Positions 1 to 9,039 of a stretch of 64,000 nt of DNA are shown piece after piece. The notes under the pieces were generated by a model. It did no database searches and was not told the DNA's origin. It saw only the letters and a list, made by a program, of their open reading frames with translations. How positions within the stretch are numbered: the first letter of the stretch is position 1; each line of letters starts with the position of its first letter. Source of the DNA: Dielma sp000508965. GTDB taxonomy: Bacteria > Bacillota_I > Bacilli_A > Erysipelotrichales > Erysipelotrichaceae. Location of the stretch: positions 1-64,000 of the forward strand of contig BAHV02000006.1 in the NCBI GenBank assembly GCA_000508965.1. The letters run 5' to 3'. Both the position numbers and the translations under genes were made by a program.

Positions 1-206
1 GACTGAAGAAATAGAGATTTTTGTGTTTTTGAATATAAAAATTAATATTATAACTGTATCTGGTTACACAAAATGAAAAATCAAACTCATTGATGTTTTT
101 AACAAAATAAAAATCAATATAAATGAAATAAACATCATTTCTCCTTGTAAATTATCAACCCTATATGATAAATTAAACCCATAACCCCAGAGGAGGAATT
201 AATAAT
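1..206. other. AT-rich intergenic region upstream of integrase
   Basis: This stretch is very AT-rich and shows no convincing gene. It contains an 8-bp inverted repeat, TGATGTTT at 91-98 and AAACATCA at 130-137, which could be a regulatory or attachment-type site, but no core sequence can be shown. An excellent ribosome site (AGGAGG at about 190-195) at its right end serves the integrase. Confidence 0.4.
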
Positions 207-1313
207 ATGTCTGTTTATCAAAGGGATAATAAATTTTACTACAAAGGGAAATACACACTACCAGACGGCAGAAGTGTATTCTACAATCGATTAGCCAAGG
301 GATGCACCTGTCTGGAAGATGCACGCATACTTGAAAAAAATTTCATAATGAAGAAAGAACTAGAACGCTACGAGGTAAGAACGGGCAGCACAGTAACATT
401 TGGCAAGCTCTGCGAAATCTACTTTGAAGACCGCCGCAACGTGCGCAAAAGCACAACCATTCAAAATGATAAATTCGGATTAACAAAACTCGTCCGTCTC
501 CGTCCAGTATGTTTGTGTGACATTAAACCAGCAACCATACAAGTCATCCTTGACGAAATGGAGAAAAACGGCGCCAGCACTTCATACGTAAATAAAATCA
601 GAAGCCTTGCTCATAAAATACTCGCCTATGCTGTGCGAGAAGACCTGCTTGAAAGCAATCCAGTAGATAAGGTCGCTAAACTGGTAAGACCCGATGAGCT
701 CGAGGAAGAAATCCATTTCTGGACCTACGACGAATTTTCAGCTTTCATAGAAAACGTAGATCAGAACAAACACAACCGCTACTATTGCTTCTATAATTTC
801 CAATACTTCATGGGCTGCCGTAAAGGGGAAAGCCTTGCCTTGAACTGGAACGATATTAACTTTGATAATAATACAGTTAAAATCAATAAGACAATTGCTC
901 AGCAATTAAAAGGTATTCCTTATAAACTTACACCCCCTAAAACCAAAAACAGCATCAGAACGATAAAAATGCCGGACATGCTGATCAAAATCATGCGAGA
1001 CCGTTATGCCAGAGTATCCCAAGAAGAAAATTTCTCCCGTACCAATTTTGTATTTGGTGATGAGCAGCCGTTAGGTATTAAATATATCGGCGTGTTATTT
1101 AAACAATACGCTGAATTTGCTGGCGTTCCGGTAATCCGCATCCATGATTTAAGACATTCTCACGCCTCATTCCTGATTAATAAAGGTGCCAACATTAAAG
1201 CCATAGCCTCACGTCTAGGTGATAATGTAGAAACCGTCCTTGGTGTTTATACGCATCTTTTCTTTGAAACCGAAGATGAATTAGTAAAAATTATTAATGA
1301 AAACTGTTATTAA
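207..1313 (+). CDS. Phage/ICE-type tyrosine site-specific integrase
   Basis: A 368-residue tyrosine recombinase of the lambda-integrase superfamily, which would integrate or excise mobile DNA. The N-terminal ~60 residues form an arm-binding region, residues ~65-160 a SAM-like core-binding domain, and residues ~170-360 the catalytic domain. The catalytic set is visible: Arg205 (GCRKGE), Lys245, His313 and Arg316 (IHDLRH), and the nucleophile Tyr348 in VYTHLF. The second His position is Asp/Gly (RLGDN), a variant that occurs in Gram-positive integrases. The start follows AGGAGGAATTAATA. Decayed fragments lie just downstream, so it may be the remnant end of an element extending left of the window. 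No attachment site or tRNA is visible. Confidence 0.9.
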   Translation: MSVYQRDNKFYYKGKYTLPDGRSVFYNRLAKGCTCLEDARILEKNFIMKKELERYEVRTGSTVTFGKLCEIYFEDRRNVRKSTTIQNDKFGLTKLVRLRPVCLCDIKPATIQVILDEMEKNGASTSYVNKIRSLAHKILAYAVREDLLESNPVDKVAKLVRPDELEEEIHFWTYDEFSAFIENVDQNKHNRYYCFYNFQYFMGCRKGESLALNWNDINFDNNTVKINKTIAQQLKGIPYKLTPPKTKNSIRTIKMPDMLIKIMRDRYARVSQEENFSRTNFVFGDEQPLGIKYIGVLFKQYAEFAGVPVIRIHDLRHSHASFLINKGANIKAIASRLGDNVETVLGVYTHLFFETEDELVKIINENCY

Positions 1314-1378
1314 TTCATGCTAATCTTACAGTGCTATAAGATGTATTATAACAGAATCAAGTGGAGGGATGAGTAAAA

Positions 1379-1955
1379 TTGCTTGAAATTCTCAAAGACG
1401 AAAAGATTCATGTGAATGATGATTTGGCAGATATTAAGGACAGCTTGCTTGTGTTAAATAGTAAGGTCAATAAAAGCAGGGTTGGATTGAGTTTGAACCC
1501 TACCCAAATTGGTATGTGTCCTCAATATTGATCGTGCTTATCCTCATAATAAAGTTATCCGGCGTCTTCCTGAGGATTATCCACAGGATGCTTTAGACCT
1601 ATTTGAGCTAACACATACAGGAAAATATGAATATACAATTAGTGAGGAAAAGGCGCTTGCAATTTGCTCATCTTTTCCGTCTGCAATAGTAGCAACAACA
1701 ATCTATGAGAAAGCAAGCTCATTTGATGATTTTCGACCAGTATCTTGTATTCTTCAATTCTATGTTGATCATGTGGTTAATGAAGTTATCGATATCATTT
1801 GCTGTGAGCTATATGCAGTTTATGGAGATCTAAAATGCAATCTTTTTAGTTTATTAGAAATCATTTTTAGTTTATTGGAGAATGAGGACATTTTGAACCG
1901 CGATGTAATAATAGAAGGCCAAGCGCTGCATGCCTTGAGTCAATATTTTTCTTAA
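1379..1955 (+). pseudogene. Unrecognised protein, probably frameshifted into two frames
   Basis: Two overlapping reading pieces follow the integrase. Frame 1 starts at a TTG (1379) after GGAGGG and runs 50 codons to a stop at 1529-1531. Frame 2 is open from about 1509 to 1955 (148 residues) with only a TTG to start it and no ribosome site. The frame change falls where the first piece ends, so one original gene of about 190 codons with a single-base frameshift is the simplest reading. The product is acidic and helical with a hydrophobic stretch near the C-terminus, and I do not recognise the family. Two independent small genes are the alternative. Confidence 0.35.
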
Positions 1956-2009
1956 TGTGGGAACGATCTAGCTTTTATCGCAGGAGAGGGGAGAGGATGA
2001 GGAATCATT

Positions 2010-2399
2010 TATAAATTGATTCCTACAGTTTTGGATCAGCTGTGCCAGCTTGAGGAGGTTTATTTAAGTTCACCTATGAGAAATCACATCATCACTTAAC
2101 CAACAAAAGTTAGTGTTAATGAGTGCTTAAATATTGGTTTACTGGTCATGAAGCTTACTACAAGCTTATCTCCTGATGAATTAGCGCAATTACTAAACAG
2201 CTATCATCAGCATAAAAAATATTACCGGCTTAAAGAGGGCAATTTTATTCAATTAGAGGATTCATCACTTACTGCGATAGCTAAACTAAGTGAGGGGCAT
2301 GAATTAGATACAAAACAGCTAGCGAAAAGGCGTCTGCAGCATCCTAATTATCATTGGCTGTTGAAAACAATAATGAAAATAATGAAAATCATAAACTGA
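2010..2399 (+). pseudogene. Remnant of SNF2-family helicase (SNF2-associated region)
   Basis: The open piece 2148-2399 encodes 83 residues containing YYRLKEGNFIQLED, the pattern of the bacterial SNF2-helicase associated domain (YHRLKDGSFLxLED). Just upstream, 2010-2099 reads YKLIPTVLDQLCQLEEVYLS before a stop, which resembles the preceding part of the same domain (FLxxxLPxLxxLxEVYVS). The pieces are separated by stops and no ATPase motifs follow, so this is interpreted as a decayed fragment of a large Swi2/Snf2 ATPase. The 83-residue piece could still be translated from ATG 2148, but it lacks a good ribosome site. Confidence 0.4.
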
Positions 2400-2436
2400 A
2401 AATAAAGAAAATAAAATAAAAATTTTCAGAAAATGG

Positions 2437-2465
2437 TTGACATACATTTTCCGGAGGTGTAAACT
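2437..2465 (+). promoter_or_regulatory. Sigma-A promoter of T-box/amino-acid ABC operon
   Basis: TTGACA (2437-2442), a 17-base spacer and TAAACT (2460-2465) make a near-consensus vegetative promoter. Transcription would begin near 2472, just before the T-box leader. Confidence 0.7.
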
Positions 2466-2471
2466 AACACC

Positions 2472-2712
2472 ATAAAGTTGATGACCAAGAGAGTAAATAT
2501 TTAAGAATCGCCAGCGAGTCAGGACAGAGTGGAAGCCTGATCGAGGAAAAAATATTGAAGCGCACTTGCGAGATGTCTGTCTGAAATGAGTAGGATGGAT
2601 CGCTTACCCGGCGTTACAGGAAGAGTGGTTCATGTGCGGAGCATGAATAACTGGAGTGGTACCGCGTTAAATAACGTCTCTGGATTTATATATTCAGAGG
2701 CGTTTTCTTTTA
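2472..2712 (+). promoter_or_regulatory. T-box riboswitch leader with terminator
   Basis: The conserved T-box sequence GGAGTGGTACCGCG lies at 2653-2666, where uncharged tRNA pairs to stabilise the antiterminator. It is followed by a 10-bp terminator stem (2673-2682 with 2695-2704) and a T-rich run. Upstream, stem I shows the specifier-loop E motif: AGTA at 2492-2495, a helix of aatattt with aaatatt, and GAA at 2557-2559. If the codon sits three bases after GAA, the specifier is CAC (2563-2565), that is histidine. GCA (alanine) in a shifted register is the main alternative. The leader controls the ABC transporter/carboxypeptidase operon in response to uncharged tRNA. Confidence 0.88.
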
Positions 2713-2821
2713 CCATAGGAGGTTTGAATGAATGAAACAAAATAGTAAGAAGCGACGAATATGTGTTTGATTATTACTATCAATTTATGAATAACAAAAA
2801 CATCTAAGGGAGGATCAATTC

Positions 2822-3685
2822 ATGAAGAAACTATTAACAATTGCTGCAGGCTGCTTATTAAGCTTTACAATGACAGCATGTTCATCCAATAACGAAAGCG
2901 GACAGAGTCCGGCACCACAAAATAAATTAGAAGAAATTCAACAAAAAGGAAAATTAGTAATGGCTGTTTCACCGGATTTCCCGCCATTTGAATTCATCGA
3001 CAATACTAAATCCGGAGTTGATCAGTACGTTGGAGCTGACATTGAACTGGGAAAATATATCGCCGAACAGCTTGGCGTTGAATTTGAAATAAAAGCAATG
3101 GATTTTACAGCAGTGTTGAGCTCCGTGGATCTTGGCAATGCCGATATCGCTATCAGCGGTTTTGGCTGGCGTGAAGATCGTGAAGAAAGCTTTGAACTCT
3201 CCCATGGCTTTAATAAAGATGGTGAAGCTTCTTGCCACGGTTTCCTAATTAAAAAAGCGGATGCAGCTAAATACACAACTCTTGCTGATTTAGCTAATGC
3301 AACTATTGCTGCACAGGTTTCTTCATTACAGGAAGGTTATACCAAAGAACAGCTGCCGGATGCTAAGTTGCAGGAAGTAACAACCTTAGATATCGGTGTT
3401 ATGTCATTGGAAACCGGTAAAGTCGATGCACTTGCATGTACGTGTGATCTCGCAAAAGGGTATGCTTCAGCCAATGAAAATTTAGTTAAAGCGGATGCTG
3501 AATTTGATATCACTTATGATTCAGAACATGATGGCAATGTCGCGGCTGTTCAGAAAGGGCAGACAGAGCTGCTAGCTAAAATCAATGAAATTATTGATGA
3601 AGTTAATGAAAAAGGTCTCTACGATGAATGGAATACGGCAGCGAAAGCCACTGCTAAAGAATTAGGCATTAAATTTGAAGATTAA
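2822..3685 (+). CDS. Amino-acid ABC transporter substrate-binding lipoprotein
   Basis: A 287-residue binding protein of the polar amino-acid family (SBP_bac_3, cluster F). It has a lipoprotein signal peptide ending in the lipobox MTAC (Cys20), so it should be anchored outside the membrane and pass ligand to the permease encoded next. The family start motif is visible (GKLVMAVSPDFPPFEF), as is the C-terminal region IDEVNEKGLYDEW. It is the first gene after the T-box leader and starts behind GGGAGG. The T-box points to a specific amino acid, perhaps histidine, but the ligand cannot be read from the protein alone. Confidence 0.9.
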   Translation: MKKLLTIAAGCLLSFTMTACSSNNESGQSPAPQNKLEEIQQKGKLVMAVSPDFPPFEFIDNTKSGVDQYVGADIELGKYIAEQLGVEFEIKAMDFTAVLSSVDLGNADIAISGFGWREDREESFELSHGFNKDGEASCHGFLIKKADAAKYTTLADLANATIAAQVSSLQEGYTKEQLPDAKLQEVTTLDIGVMSLETGKVDALACTCDLAKGYASANENLVKADAEFDITYDSEHDGNVAAVQKGQTELLAKINEIIDEVNEKGLYDEWNTAAKATAKELGIKFED

Positions 3686-3703
3686 TGAAAGGATTAGAGC
3701 CCA

Positions 3704-4396
3704 ATGCAAAATTTAACTTTATTTTCACTCATCACGGAAATATGGAGAGTGTTTTATGAGAATTATCCAATCTTTATCGATGGCTTGCTGGGAACTTTGC
3801 AGCTTGCCGCAATAACCGTTTTATTCGGTACCGTTTTAGGGGCTGTTATTGCCTTAGCAAAGATGTCAAAATGGGGGATTTTAAGGGGTATTGCCGGTAT
3901 TTATGTAGAGGTTATAAGAGGTACGCCGATATTAGTTCAGCTTTATATTTTTGCCTTTTTTCTGCCAATTGCATTTCCGGTTTTAGCGAATGTACAGGAT
4001 TACTACATGGTTGTCATCTCGTTGATTATCAACTCCAGTGCTTATGTTTCTGAAATTATTCGTTCCGGTATTCAGGCGGTTGATAAAGGACAGACAGAAG
4101 CCGCGAAGAGTCTTGGCATGAGCAATCGCAACATGATGCTGAAAATAATTCTGCCGCAGGCAATTAAAAATATTCTGCCCGCATTAGGCAATGAATTCAT
4201 TATGATGATTAAAGAAACATCATTGGCATCTGTCTTATTTATTAATGAATTAATGTATACAAGAACATTGCTGATGTCGACTAAATTTCTTAGCTGGCAG
4301 CCGCTGTTCATTATTGCAATCATTTATTTTATCGTAACTTATTCATTATCAAAGGTTGTTGGTTATATGGAAAAGAGGTTGAGTGTCAGTGATTAA
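3704..4396 (+). CDS. Amino-acid ABC transporter permease
   Basis: A 230-residue integral membrane protein of the HisM/GlnP family with about five transmembrane helices. The ATPase-coupling EAA loop reads EAAKSLGMSNRNMMLKIILP (residues ~129-148). It forms the membrane channel for the uptake system, probably as a homodimer since only one permease gene is present. It lies 18 bases after the binding-protein gene, and its last 14 bases overlap the ATPase gene, which suggests translational coupling. Confidence 0.92.
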   Translation: MQNLTLFSLITEIWRVFYENYPIFIDGLLGTLQLAAITVLFGTVLGAVIALAKMSKWGILRGIAGIYVEVIRGTPILVQLYIFAFFLPIAFPVLANVQDYYMVVISLIINSSAYVSEIIRSGIQAVDKGQTEAAKSLGMSNRNMMLKIILPQAIKNILPALGNEFIMMIKETSLASVLFINELMYTRTLLMSTKFLSWQPLFIIAIIYFIVTYSLSKVVGYMEKRLSVSD

Positions 4397-5126
4397 TCAG
4401 GCGTTGATTCAGGTAAAAGACCTGTGTAAGAATTTCGACGATTTACAAGTTTTAAAAGGCATCAATGAAGAAATTCATAAAGGGGAAGTAGTGTCCATCA
4501 TTGGTCCATCCGGTTCGGGGAAAAGTACCTTTCTGCGCTGCTTGAACTTACTTGAGGTACCCACCAGCGGCCAGGTTATCTTTGAAGGAGTTGATATAGC
4601 GGCAAAAAATCTGAATATCGACAAGCATCGGCAAAAGATCGGCATGGTTTTCCAACATTTTAATGTATTTCCGCATCTTACCGTATTAGAGAATATTACC
4701 ATAACACCCATCCTCGAAAAAGGGGTGTCAAAAGCAGATGCAGCGGAAATGGGGATGCGGCTGCTTAAAAAAGTCGGACTTGAAAGCAAGGCAGATGAAT
4801 ATCCTAGAAAATTATCAGGCGGACAGAAACAGCGTCTGGCTATCGTAAGAGCCATGGCCATGGAACCAGATGTTATGTTATTTGATGAACCGACCAGTGC
4901 GCTTGATCCGGAAATGGTTAAAGATGTCTTGGAGGTAATCAAAGATCTGGCGGATAATGGCATGACCATCGTGATTGTTACTCATGAAATGGGCTTTGCC
5001 AGAGAAATCAGTGATCGAGTTTTATTCATGGATGACGGTATTATCGCCGAACAGGGGACGCCGGAGGATGTTTTTAAGAATGCAAAAAACCCAAGAACTA
5101 TTGAGTTTTTGAGTAAAGTACTATAA
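4383..5126 (+). CDS. Amino-acid ABC transporter ATP-binding protein
   Basis: A 247-residue ABC ATPase of the GlnQ/HisP family. Walker A GPSGSGKST, Q-loop region QHFNVFPHLT, signature LSGGQKQR, Walker B VMLFDEPTSALD and the switch His in THEMGFA are all intact. It powers the amino-acid importer. The start is a GTG at 4383 overlapping the permease end; a second GTG two codons later is possible. Confidence 0.93.
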   Translation: MSVINQALIQVKDLCKNFDDLQVLKGINEEIHKGEVVSIIGPSGSGKSTFLRCLNLLEVPTSGQVIFEGVDIAAKNLNIDKHRQKIGMVFQHFNVFPHLTVLENITITPILEKGVSKADAAEMGMRLLKKVGLESKADEYPRKLSGGQKQRLAIVRAMAMEPDVMLFDEPTSALDPEMVKDVLEVIKDLADNGMTIVIVTHEMGFAREISDRVLFMDDGIIAEQGTPEDVFKNAKNPRTIEFLSKVL

Positions 5127-5135
5127 GGAGGATTT

Positions 5136-6818
5136 ATGCAGACAACATTTAATTATGATCATTATTATGATTGGCAGGAAATGAGTAAATGCTTAAAACA
5201 ATTAGCGGAGCAGCATTCTAGTTTAATGCAGCTGGAAAGTATTTGTGTGAGTGAAGAAGGAAAGGATGTTTGGGCAGTTACCCTTACTGATTCAAGCTCT
5301 GGAGAAGCGTCTGCTAAACCAGCCTATTATATAGACGGCAACCATCATGCCGGTGAAGTAACTGGTTCAATGGCGGCAATGTATACAGCCGATCTCTTAT
5401 GTACAAATTATAATAAAGACGAGAAAATTACAGATTTATTAAAAAATTATACTTTTTATATCATTCCAAAGATTTCACCCGATGGTTCAGACGTTTATCT
5501 GCATAGTGATCAGCGTCTGCGTTCAGTAAATCGGAATTATCCATTATCAAAATTGACTGATGGCCTGCATCCTGGTGATATTGATGGTGACGGTGTAATT
5601 CGTATGATGCGTGTAAAAACACCTTACGGCGCATGGAAAGTGTCTGAAAAAGATCCGCAGGTAATGACAAAAAGAACACCTTTTGATGCTCAGGGCGATT
5701 TCTATAATATTTATCCAGAAGGTGAAATTATTAATTATGAAGGCTTGCATATAGAATTAGCCAAAGAAAAATGGGGCTTGGATTTTAACCGTAATTATCC
5801 GTTTGGCTGGTTTACCGAGGTGCGTCAGCCGGGAGCGGGTAAATATCCGTTGAGTAATCCCGAAAATAAAGCAGTGGCTGATTTTGTGTTAACCCATTCT
5901 AATATTGGTTTTGTTTCTACTTTGCATACAACAGGCGGTGTACTTGTTTATCCGCCGGGAACATATCCAGAAGCCAAAGCATTAAAGAAGGATATGGATT
6001 TGTTTAAAAAAGTTGGGAAAATGGCAAAACAGATCATGGGCTATGAGACTGTAAATATTTTCGATGGTTTTCTGACCGATATTGAAAATTATTCCTCTGG
6101 TGCGTTTGATGACTGGTGTTATGAAACACAGGGCATTCCGGCTTATACAATTGAATTATGGAATTTATTTGAACGTGCAGGTGCGGATATGAGCTGGCCG
6201 CGCAAGGATAAGGATGATGATGGTCAGGAAGCTGAATATGCAATGGTTTTAAAGTGGATCAAAGAGAATGTTGGCGAAAGTGCTATTAAGCCTTGGACAG
6301 AATTTGATCACCCACAGCTTGGTACTGTGGAAATCGGCGGCTTCGATTATAAATTTATTCATCAAAATCCACCTTGTGATTATTTACTCCAGGAAGTTGA
6401 AAAAACTGCAAAGTTCATGCTTGCGAATGCTTATGCTCTGCCAAAACTAAAATTTGAATCAGTAAAAACTGAAAAAATCTGCGATGGTATTTATAAATTG
6501 GAAGCGGTGCTTGGTAATACAGGCTACATGCCGACTTATCTCACTGACAGTGCGAAACGGCAGAAAATTGATCAGCCAATTCAAATCACTTTATCAGGCT
6601 GTGAAGTTATTGAGGGAGAAGCGTTGTTGATGGTCAATGAGTTAGAGGGTATTTCTGGAGTTAATACTTATTATGGCTATGATGGAATAACAACCCAAAA
6701 GCATGCCCCGCAGCTTAAACGTTTCACTTGGATTATAAGCGGGAAGCAGAATGATTTAGTAAGTTTGACTGCCTCTAGCCAAAAGGCAGGAAAAGTTTCC
6801 ATTCAATGTATTTTATAA
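5136..6818 (+). CDS. M14-family zinc carboxypeptidase
   Basis: A 560-residue zinc peptidase of the carboxypeptidase A (M14) family. The zinc ligands HxxE are at His71/Glu74 (NHHAGEVTG), with a third His in STLHTTGG. The motif NRNYPFGW provides the substrate Asn-Arg and YTIELWN carries the likely catalytic Glu. A C-terminal beta-type domain of about 150 residues follows. No signal peptide is evident, so it is probably cytoplasmic. It sits 9 bases after the ATPase gene behind AAGGAGG, inside the T-box operon, so its likely job is releasing amino acids from imported peptides or conjugates. The exact substrate is unknown. Confidence 0.85.
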   Translation: MQTTFNYDHYYDWQEMSKCLKQLAEQHSSLMQLESICVSEEGKDVWAVTLTDSSSGEASAKPAYYIDGNHHAGEVTGSMAAMYTADLLCTNYNKDEKITDLLKNYTFYIIPKISPDGSDVYLHSDQRLRSVNRNYPLSKLTDGLHPGDIDGDGVIRMMRVKTPYGAWKVSEKDPQVMTKRTPFDAQGDFYNIYPEGEIINYEGLHIELAKEKWGLDFNRNYPFGWFTEVRQPGAGKYPLSNPENKAVADFVLTHSNIGFVSTLHTTGGVLVYPPGTYPEAKALKKDMDLFKKVGKMAKQIMGYETVNIFDGFLTDIENYSSGAFDDWCYETQGIPAYTIELWNLFERAGADMSWPRKDKDDDGQEAEYAMVLKWIKENVGESAIKPWTEFDHPQLGTVEIGGFDYKFIHQNPPCDYLLQEVEKTAKFMLANAYALPKLKFESVKTEKICDGIYKLEAVLGNTGYMPTYLTDSAKRQKIDQPIQITLSGCEVIEGEALLMVNELEGISGVNTYYGYDGITTQKHAPQLKRFTWIISGKQNDLVSLTASSQKAGKVSIQCIL

Positions 6819-6826
6819 AATAAAAA

Positions 6827-6875
6827 GCATACACTAGAAAGCAAATCATAATAGCTTTCCAAGTGTATGTTTTAT
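6827..6875. terminator. Bidirectional terminator between convergent genes
   Basis: The stem is CATACACT (6828-6835) with AGTGTATG, and an inner stem GAAAGC/GCTTTC is nested within it. An A-run lies on the left and a T-run on the right, so it can stop transcription from both the carboxypeptidase operon and the convergent YhfC-like gene. Confidence 0.8.
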
Positions 6876-7649
6876 TTATGCATTCTTATATTTATTATAA
6901 GATTTAAACAAATACCAAATCGATAAAATTGCAAAGACAGCCGGCAGCAATTCAAGAATGAAGAGTGAAGCACCATTGATCTGAAGCAATGAAACACCGG
7001 CATCCAAAGCCATATGAATTAGAAAAGCAGCTAAACAGCCAATCAGCGTTTTACCATCCATGCTTTTCGTCATAATCAGTGTTGTCAATGCACAGTGCAG
7101 CAGCATTGCGAACACTCGTTCCAATAAGGCGACAACGATTGCCCAAGCGGGGAATGAACTCAGCATTGTGGTAATGGATGCTACTGAGGACGGGTCAAGT
7201 CCCATTGTTGCCAGCGTTCCTTGATTAATCAGAAAAGCATAATAAATATATGAAATATATGTAATACCCAACATGATGAAGGCTTCGCAGAAACCATGTC
7301 CCCAACCAGCAACAGCTCCTTCCAGCCAGCCTTTCCGTTTTTTTAGACAGATATTAACAACAAATAATCGCCCCAGTGTTTCAAATAAAGCGGCACTGAC
7401 CCCTAAGAAAAGCGCATACATTGTCATATGCTGAGCAAAAAAAGTGACAACAGAAACATTAGACATTAATACACCCATCAATGGAATCCGCAGAATCATC
7501 TGCGAAACGAAAAAGCCTAAAGCCCCTGCCAAGCTAACTGAAATAATTCGATAGCCCTGTGATTTTAAATACAAAATAGGTCCTAAACCTAATAAAAATA
7601 ATATGATCACCGCAAATATAAGCGCAAGTATTGTAGTAGTTGATACCAT
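6876..7649 (-). CDS. YhfC-family intramembrane protease-like membrane protein
   Basis: A 257-residue polytopic protein with about seven or eight transmembrane helices, matching the YhfC family (DUF2324), which is related to glutamic-type CAAX intramembrane proteases. Candidate catalytic residues lie in ALFETLGR and GHGFCEA, with a further membrane His in IHMALDAG. Substrates of this family are not established. It starts behind AGGAGG (7656-7661 on the reverse strand), is a single-gene unit, and is divergent from the GntR/ABC operon. Confidence 0.75.
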   Translation of the reverse strand: MVSTTTILALIFAVIILFLLGLGPILYLKSQGYRIISVSLAGALGFFVSQMILRIPLMGVLMSNVSVVTFFAQHMTMYALFLGVSAALFETLGRLFVVNICLKKRKGWLEGAVAGWGHGFCEAFIMLGITYISYIYYAFLINQGTLATMGLDPSSVASITTMLSSFPAWAIVVALLERVFAMLLHCALTTLIMTKSMDGKTLIGCLAAFLIHMALDAGVSLLQINGASLFILELLPAVFAILSIWYLFKSYNKYKNA

Positions 7650-7710
7650 AACGACCTCCTGGTAATTACCCTATAATTGTATTACAAGAAAATTAATTTG
7701 CAAGTTTTTA

Positions 7711-7760
7711 TTGACAAACTGTACTAACTGTATTAGTGTATTAATATAAATAGTACAGTT
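7711..7760 (+). promoter_or_regulatory. GntR operator palindrome and promoter region
   Basis: A perfect 10-bp inverted repeat, AACTGTACTA (7717-7726) and TAGTACAGTT (7751-7760), flanks the putative -10 region. TTGACA at 7711-7716 fits a -35 box, but the -10 is ambiguous (TAGTGT at 17-base spacing). The repeat is most likely the autoregulatory operator of the GntR protein encoded just downstream. Confidence 0.7.
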
Positions 7761-7781
7761 GGTACAGAAAGGAGCAGAAAC

Positions 7782-8162
7782 ATGTTCATGTTGAATCCGC
7801 AGGATAAAGCGCCGATCTTTGCTCAGTTAAAAAAACAAATTATTGAGTTTATTGGGCTCGGTATCCTGAATCCAAATGATCAGCTTCCGTCAGTACGTTC
7901 ACTGGCTAATGAACTGGGCATCAATCCCAATACAGTTGCGAAAGCTTATCAGGAATTGGAACTGCAAGGTTATGTTTATACAGTTGCAGGTAAAGGATGT
8001 TTTGTCAGTCAGGTGAATATTGAAGCTGACATTCAGGGAAATAAAATCAAAGAATTTAAGCAAGTTGTTATGGATTGCCATAAATTCAATATTGAGAAGG
8101 AATTGTTAATATCAAGTATAGAATCAATTTATGAAGGGGGTATGAAGCATGCTGAAAATTGA
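7782..8162 (+). CDS. GntR-family (YtrA subfamily) transcriptional regulator
   Basis: A 126-residue regulator with an N-terminal winged helix-turn-helix (residues ~12-75: PIFAQLKKQIIEFI, then LPSVRSLANELGINPNTV) and only a short C-terminal dimerisation tail. This is the layout of YtrA-type regulators, which repress adjacent ABC transporter genes. It starts behind AAAGGAG and overlaps the ATPase gene by 14 bases. The palindrome at 7717-7760 is its probable binding site. An ATG two codons further in is an alternative start. Confidence 0.9.
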   Translation: MFMLNPQDKAPIFAQLKKQIIEFIGLGILNPNDQLPSVRSLANELGINPNTVAKAYQELELQGYVYTVAGKGCFVSQVNIEADIQGNKIKEFKQVVMDCHKFNIEKELLISSIESIYEGGMKHAEN

Positions 8163-9039
8163 AAATGTAACTAAAAAGCTCGGTACCCAGGTGGTTCTTG
8201 ATAACTGCAGCTTGGAAATAAATGATGGTTCAGTGTTTGGGTTGATCGGACCTAATGGTGCCGGTAAATCAACGTTGCTGAGATGTATTGCGGATATTTA
8301 TAAGTGTGACAGCGGTATGATCACTGTGGATGGTGAATCAATTGTTGAAAATGAATATCAAAAACAGAATCTATTGCTGATGTCGGATGATCCTTATTAT
8401 CACTATAATGCGACACTGGCTCAGATGGTTGAGTTTTATAAAGTATTTTATCCTCAATTTGATGATGAAATCTATCGGAAATATCTTAATATATTTAAAT
8501 TGAATGAAAATAAAGTCATGAATAATTTCTCAAAAGGAATGAAGCGTCAGGCATTTATTTTAATCGCATTGGCAATCTCACCGAAGCTGCTGCTGTTAGA
8601 TGAAAGCTTTGACGGTTTAGATCCGATGATGCGGTTGTTATTCAAAAGGGCAATCAGTGAATGCATCGAGAAAAAAAATATGACAATCATAATCTCTTCG
8701 CATAACCTTCGCGAGCTTGAAGATATCTGTGATTCATTTGGTATTCTTGATGATCATAAGATAACAACCTCCGGCATGTTGGATGAAACAAAAGAAAACA
8801 TTCATAAGATTCAGCTTGCCTTCAGCATCGAAAAACAAAGGTCAGATTTCAGTGAGCTGGATATTCTTCATTATTCTCAGACATCAAGAGTTATTACTAT
8901 GGTCGTTAAGGGTGATTTGAATAAAATTGAGGCAGTTATTAACGCTCAGCAGCCACTGATGATGGATGTATTGAATGTTAATCTTGAAGAAATCTTTATT
9001 TATGAAATGGAGAAAAAGGGGGTATTTGAAAATGTATAA
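8149..9039 (+). CDS. ABC transporter ATP-binding protein (YtrB-like)
   Basis: A 296-residue ABC ATPase with Walker A GPNGAGKST, signature FSKGMKRQ, Walker B LLLLDESFDGLDP and switch His in SSHNLREL. The C-terminal ~80 residues form the extra domain seen in export-type ATPases. With the next gene it forms a probable exporter of the YtrBC/CcmA type. It is coupled to its neighbours by a 14-base overlap upstream and an 8-base overlap downstream. The substrate is unknown; relatives respond to cell-envelope stress. Confidence 0.9.
   Translation: MLKIENVTKKLGTQVVLDNCSLEINDGSVFGLIGPNGAGKSTLLRCIADIYKCDSGMITVDGESIVENEYQKQNLLLMSDDPYYHYNATLAQMVEFYKVFYPQFDDEIYRKYLNIFKLNENKVMNNFSKGMKRQAFILIALAISPKLLLLDESFDGLDPMMRLLFKRAISECIEKKNMTIIISSHNLRELEDICDSFGILDDHKITTSGMLDETKENIHKIQLAFSIEKQRSDFSELDILHYSQTSRVITMVVKGDLNKIEAVINAQQPLMMDVLNVNLEEIFIYEMEKKGVFENV

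Noticed and set aside
1..206. Integrase attachment site or tRNA at the left edge
   Set aside because: No tRNA-like cloverleaf or repeated core could be found within the window.
4475..4969. Long open frame opposite the amino-acid ABC ATPase gene
   Set aside because: It is Ser/Pro-rich, has no ribosome site and lies fully inside a gene with intact ABC motifs.
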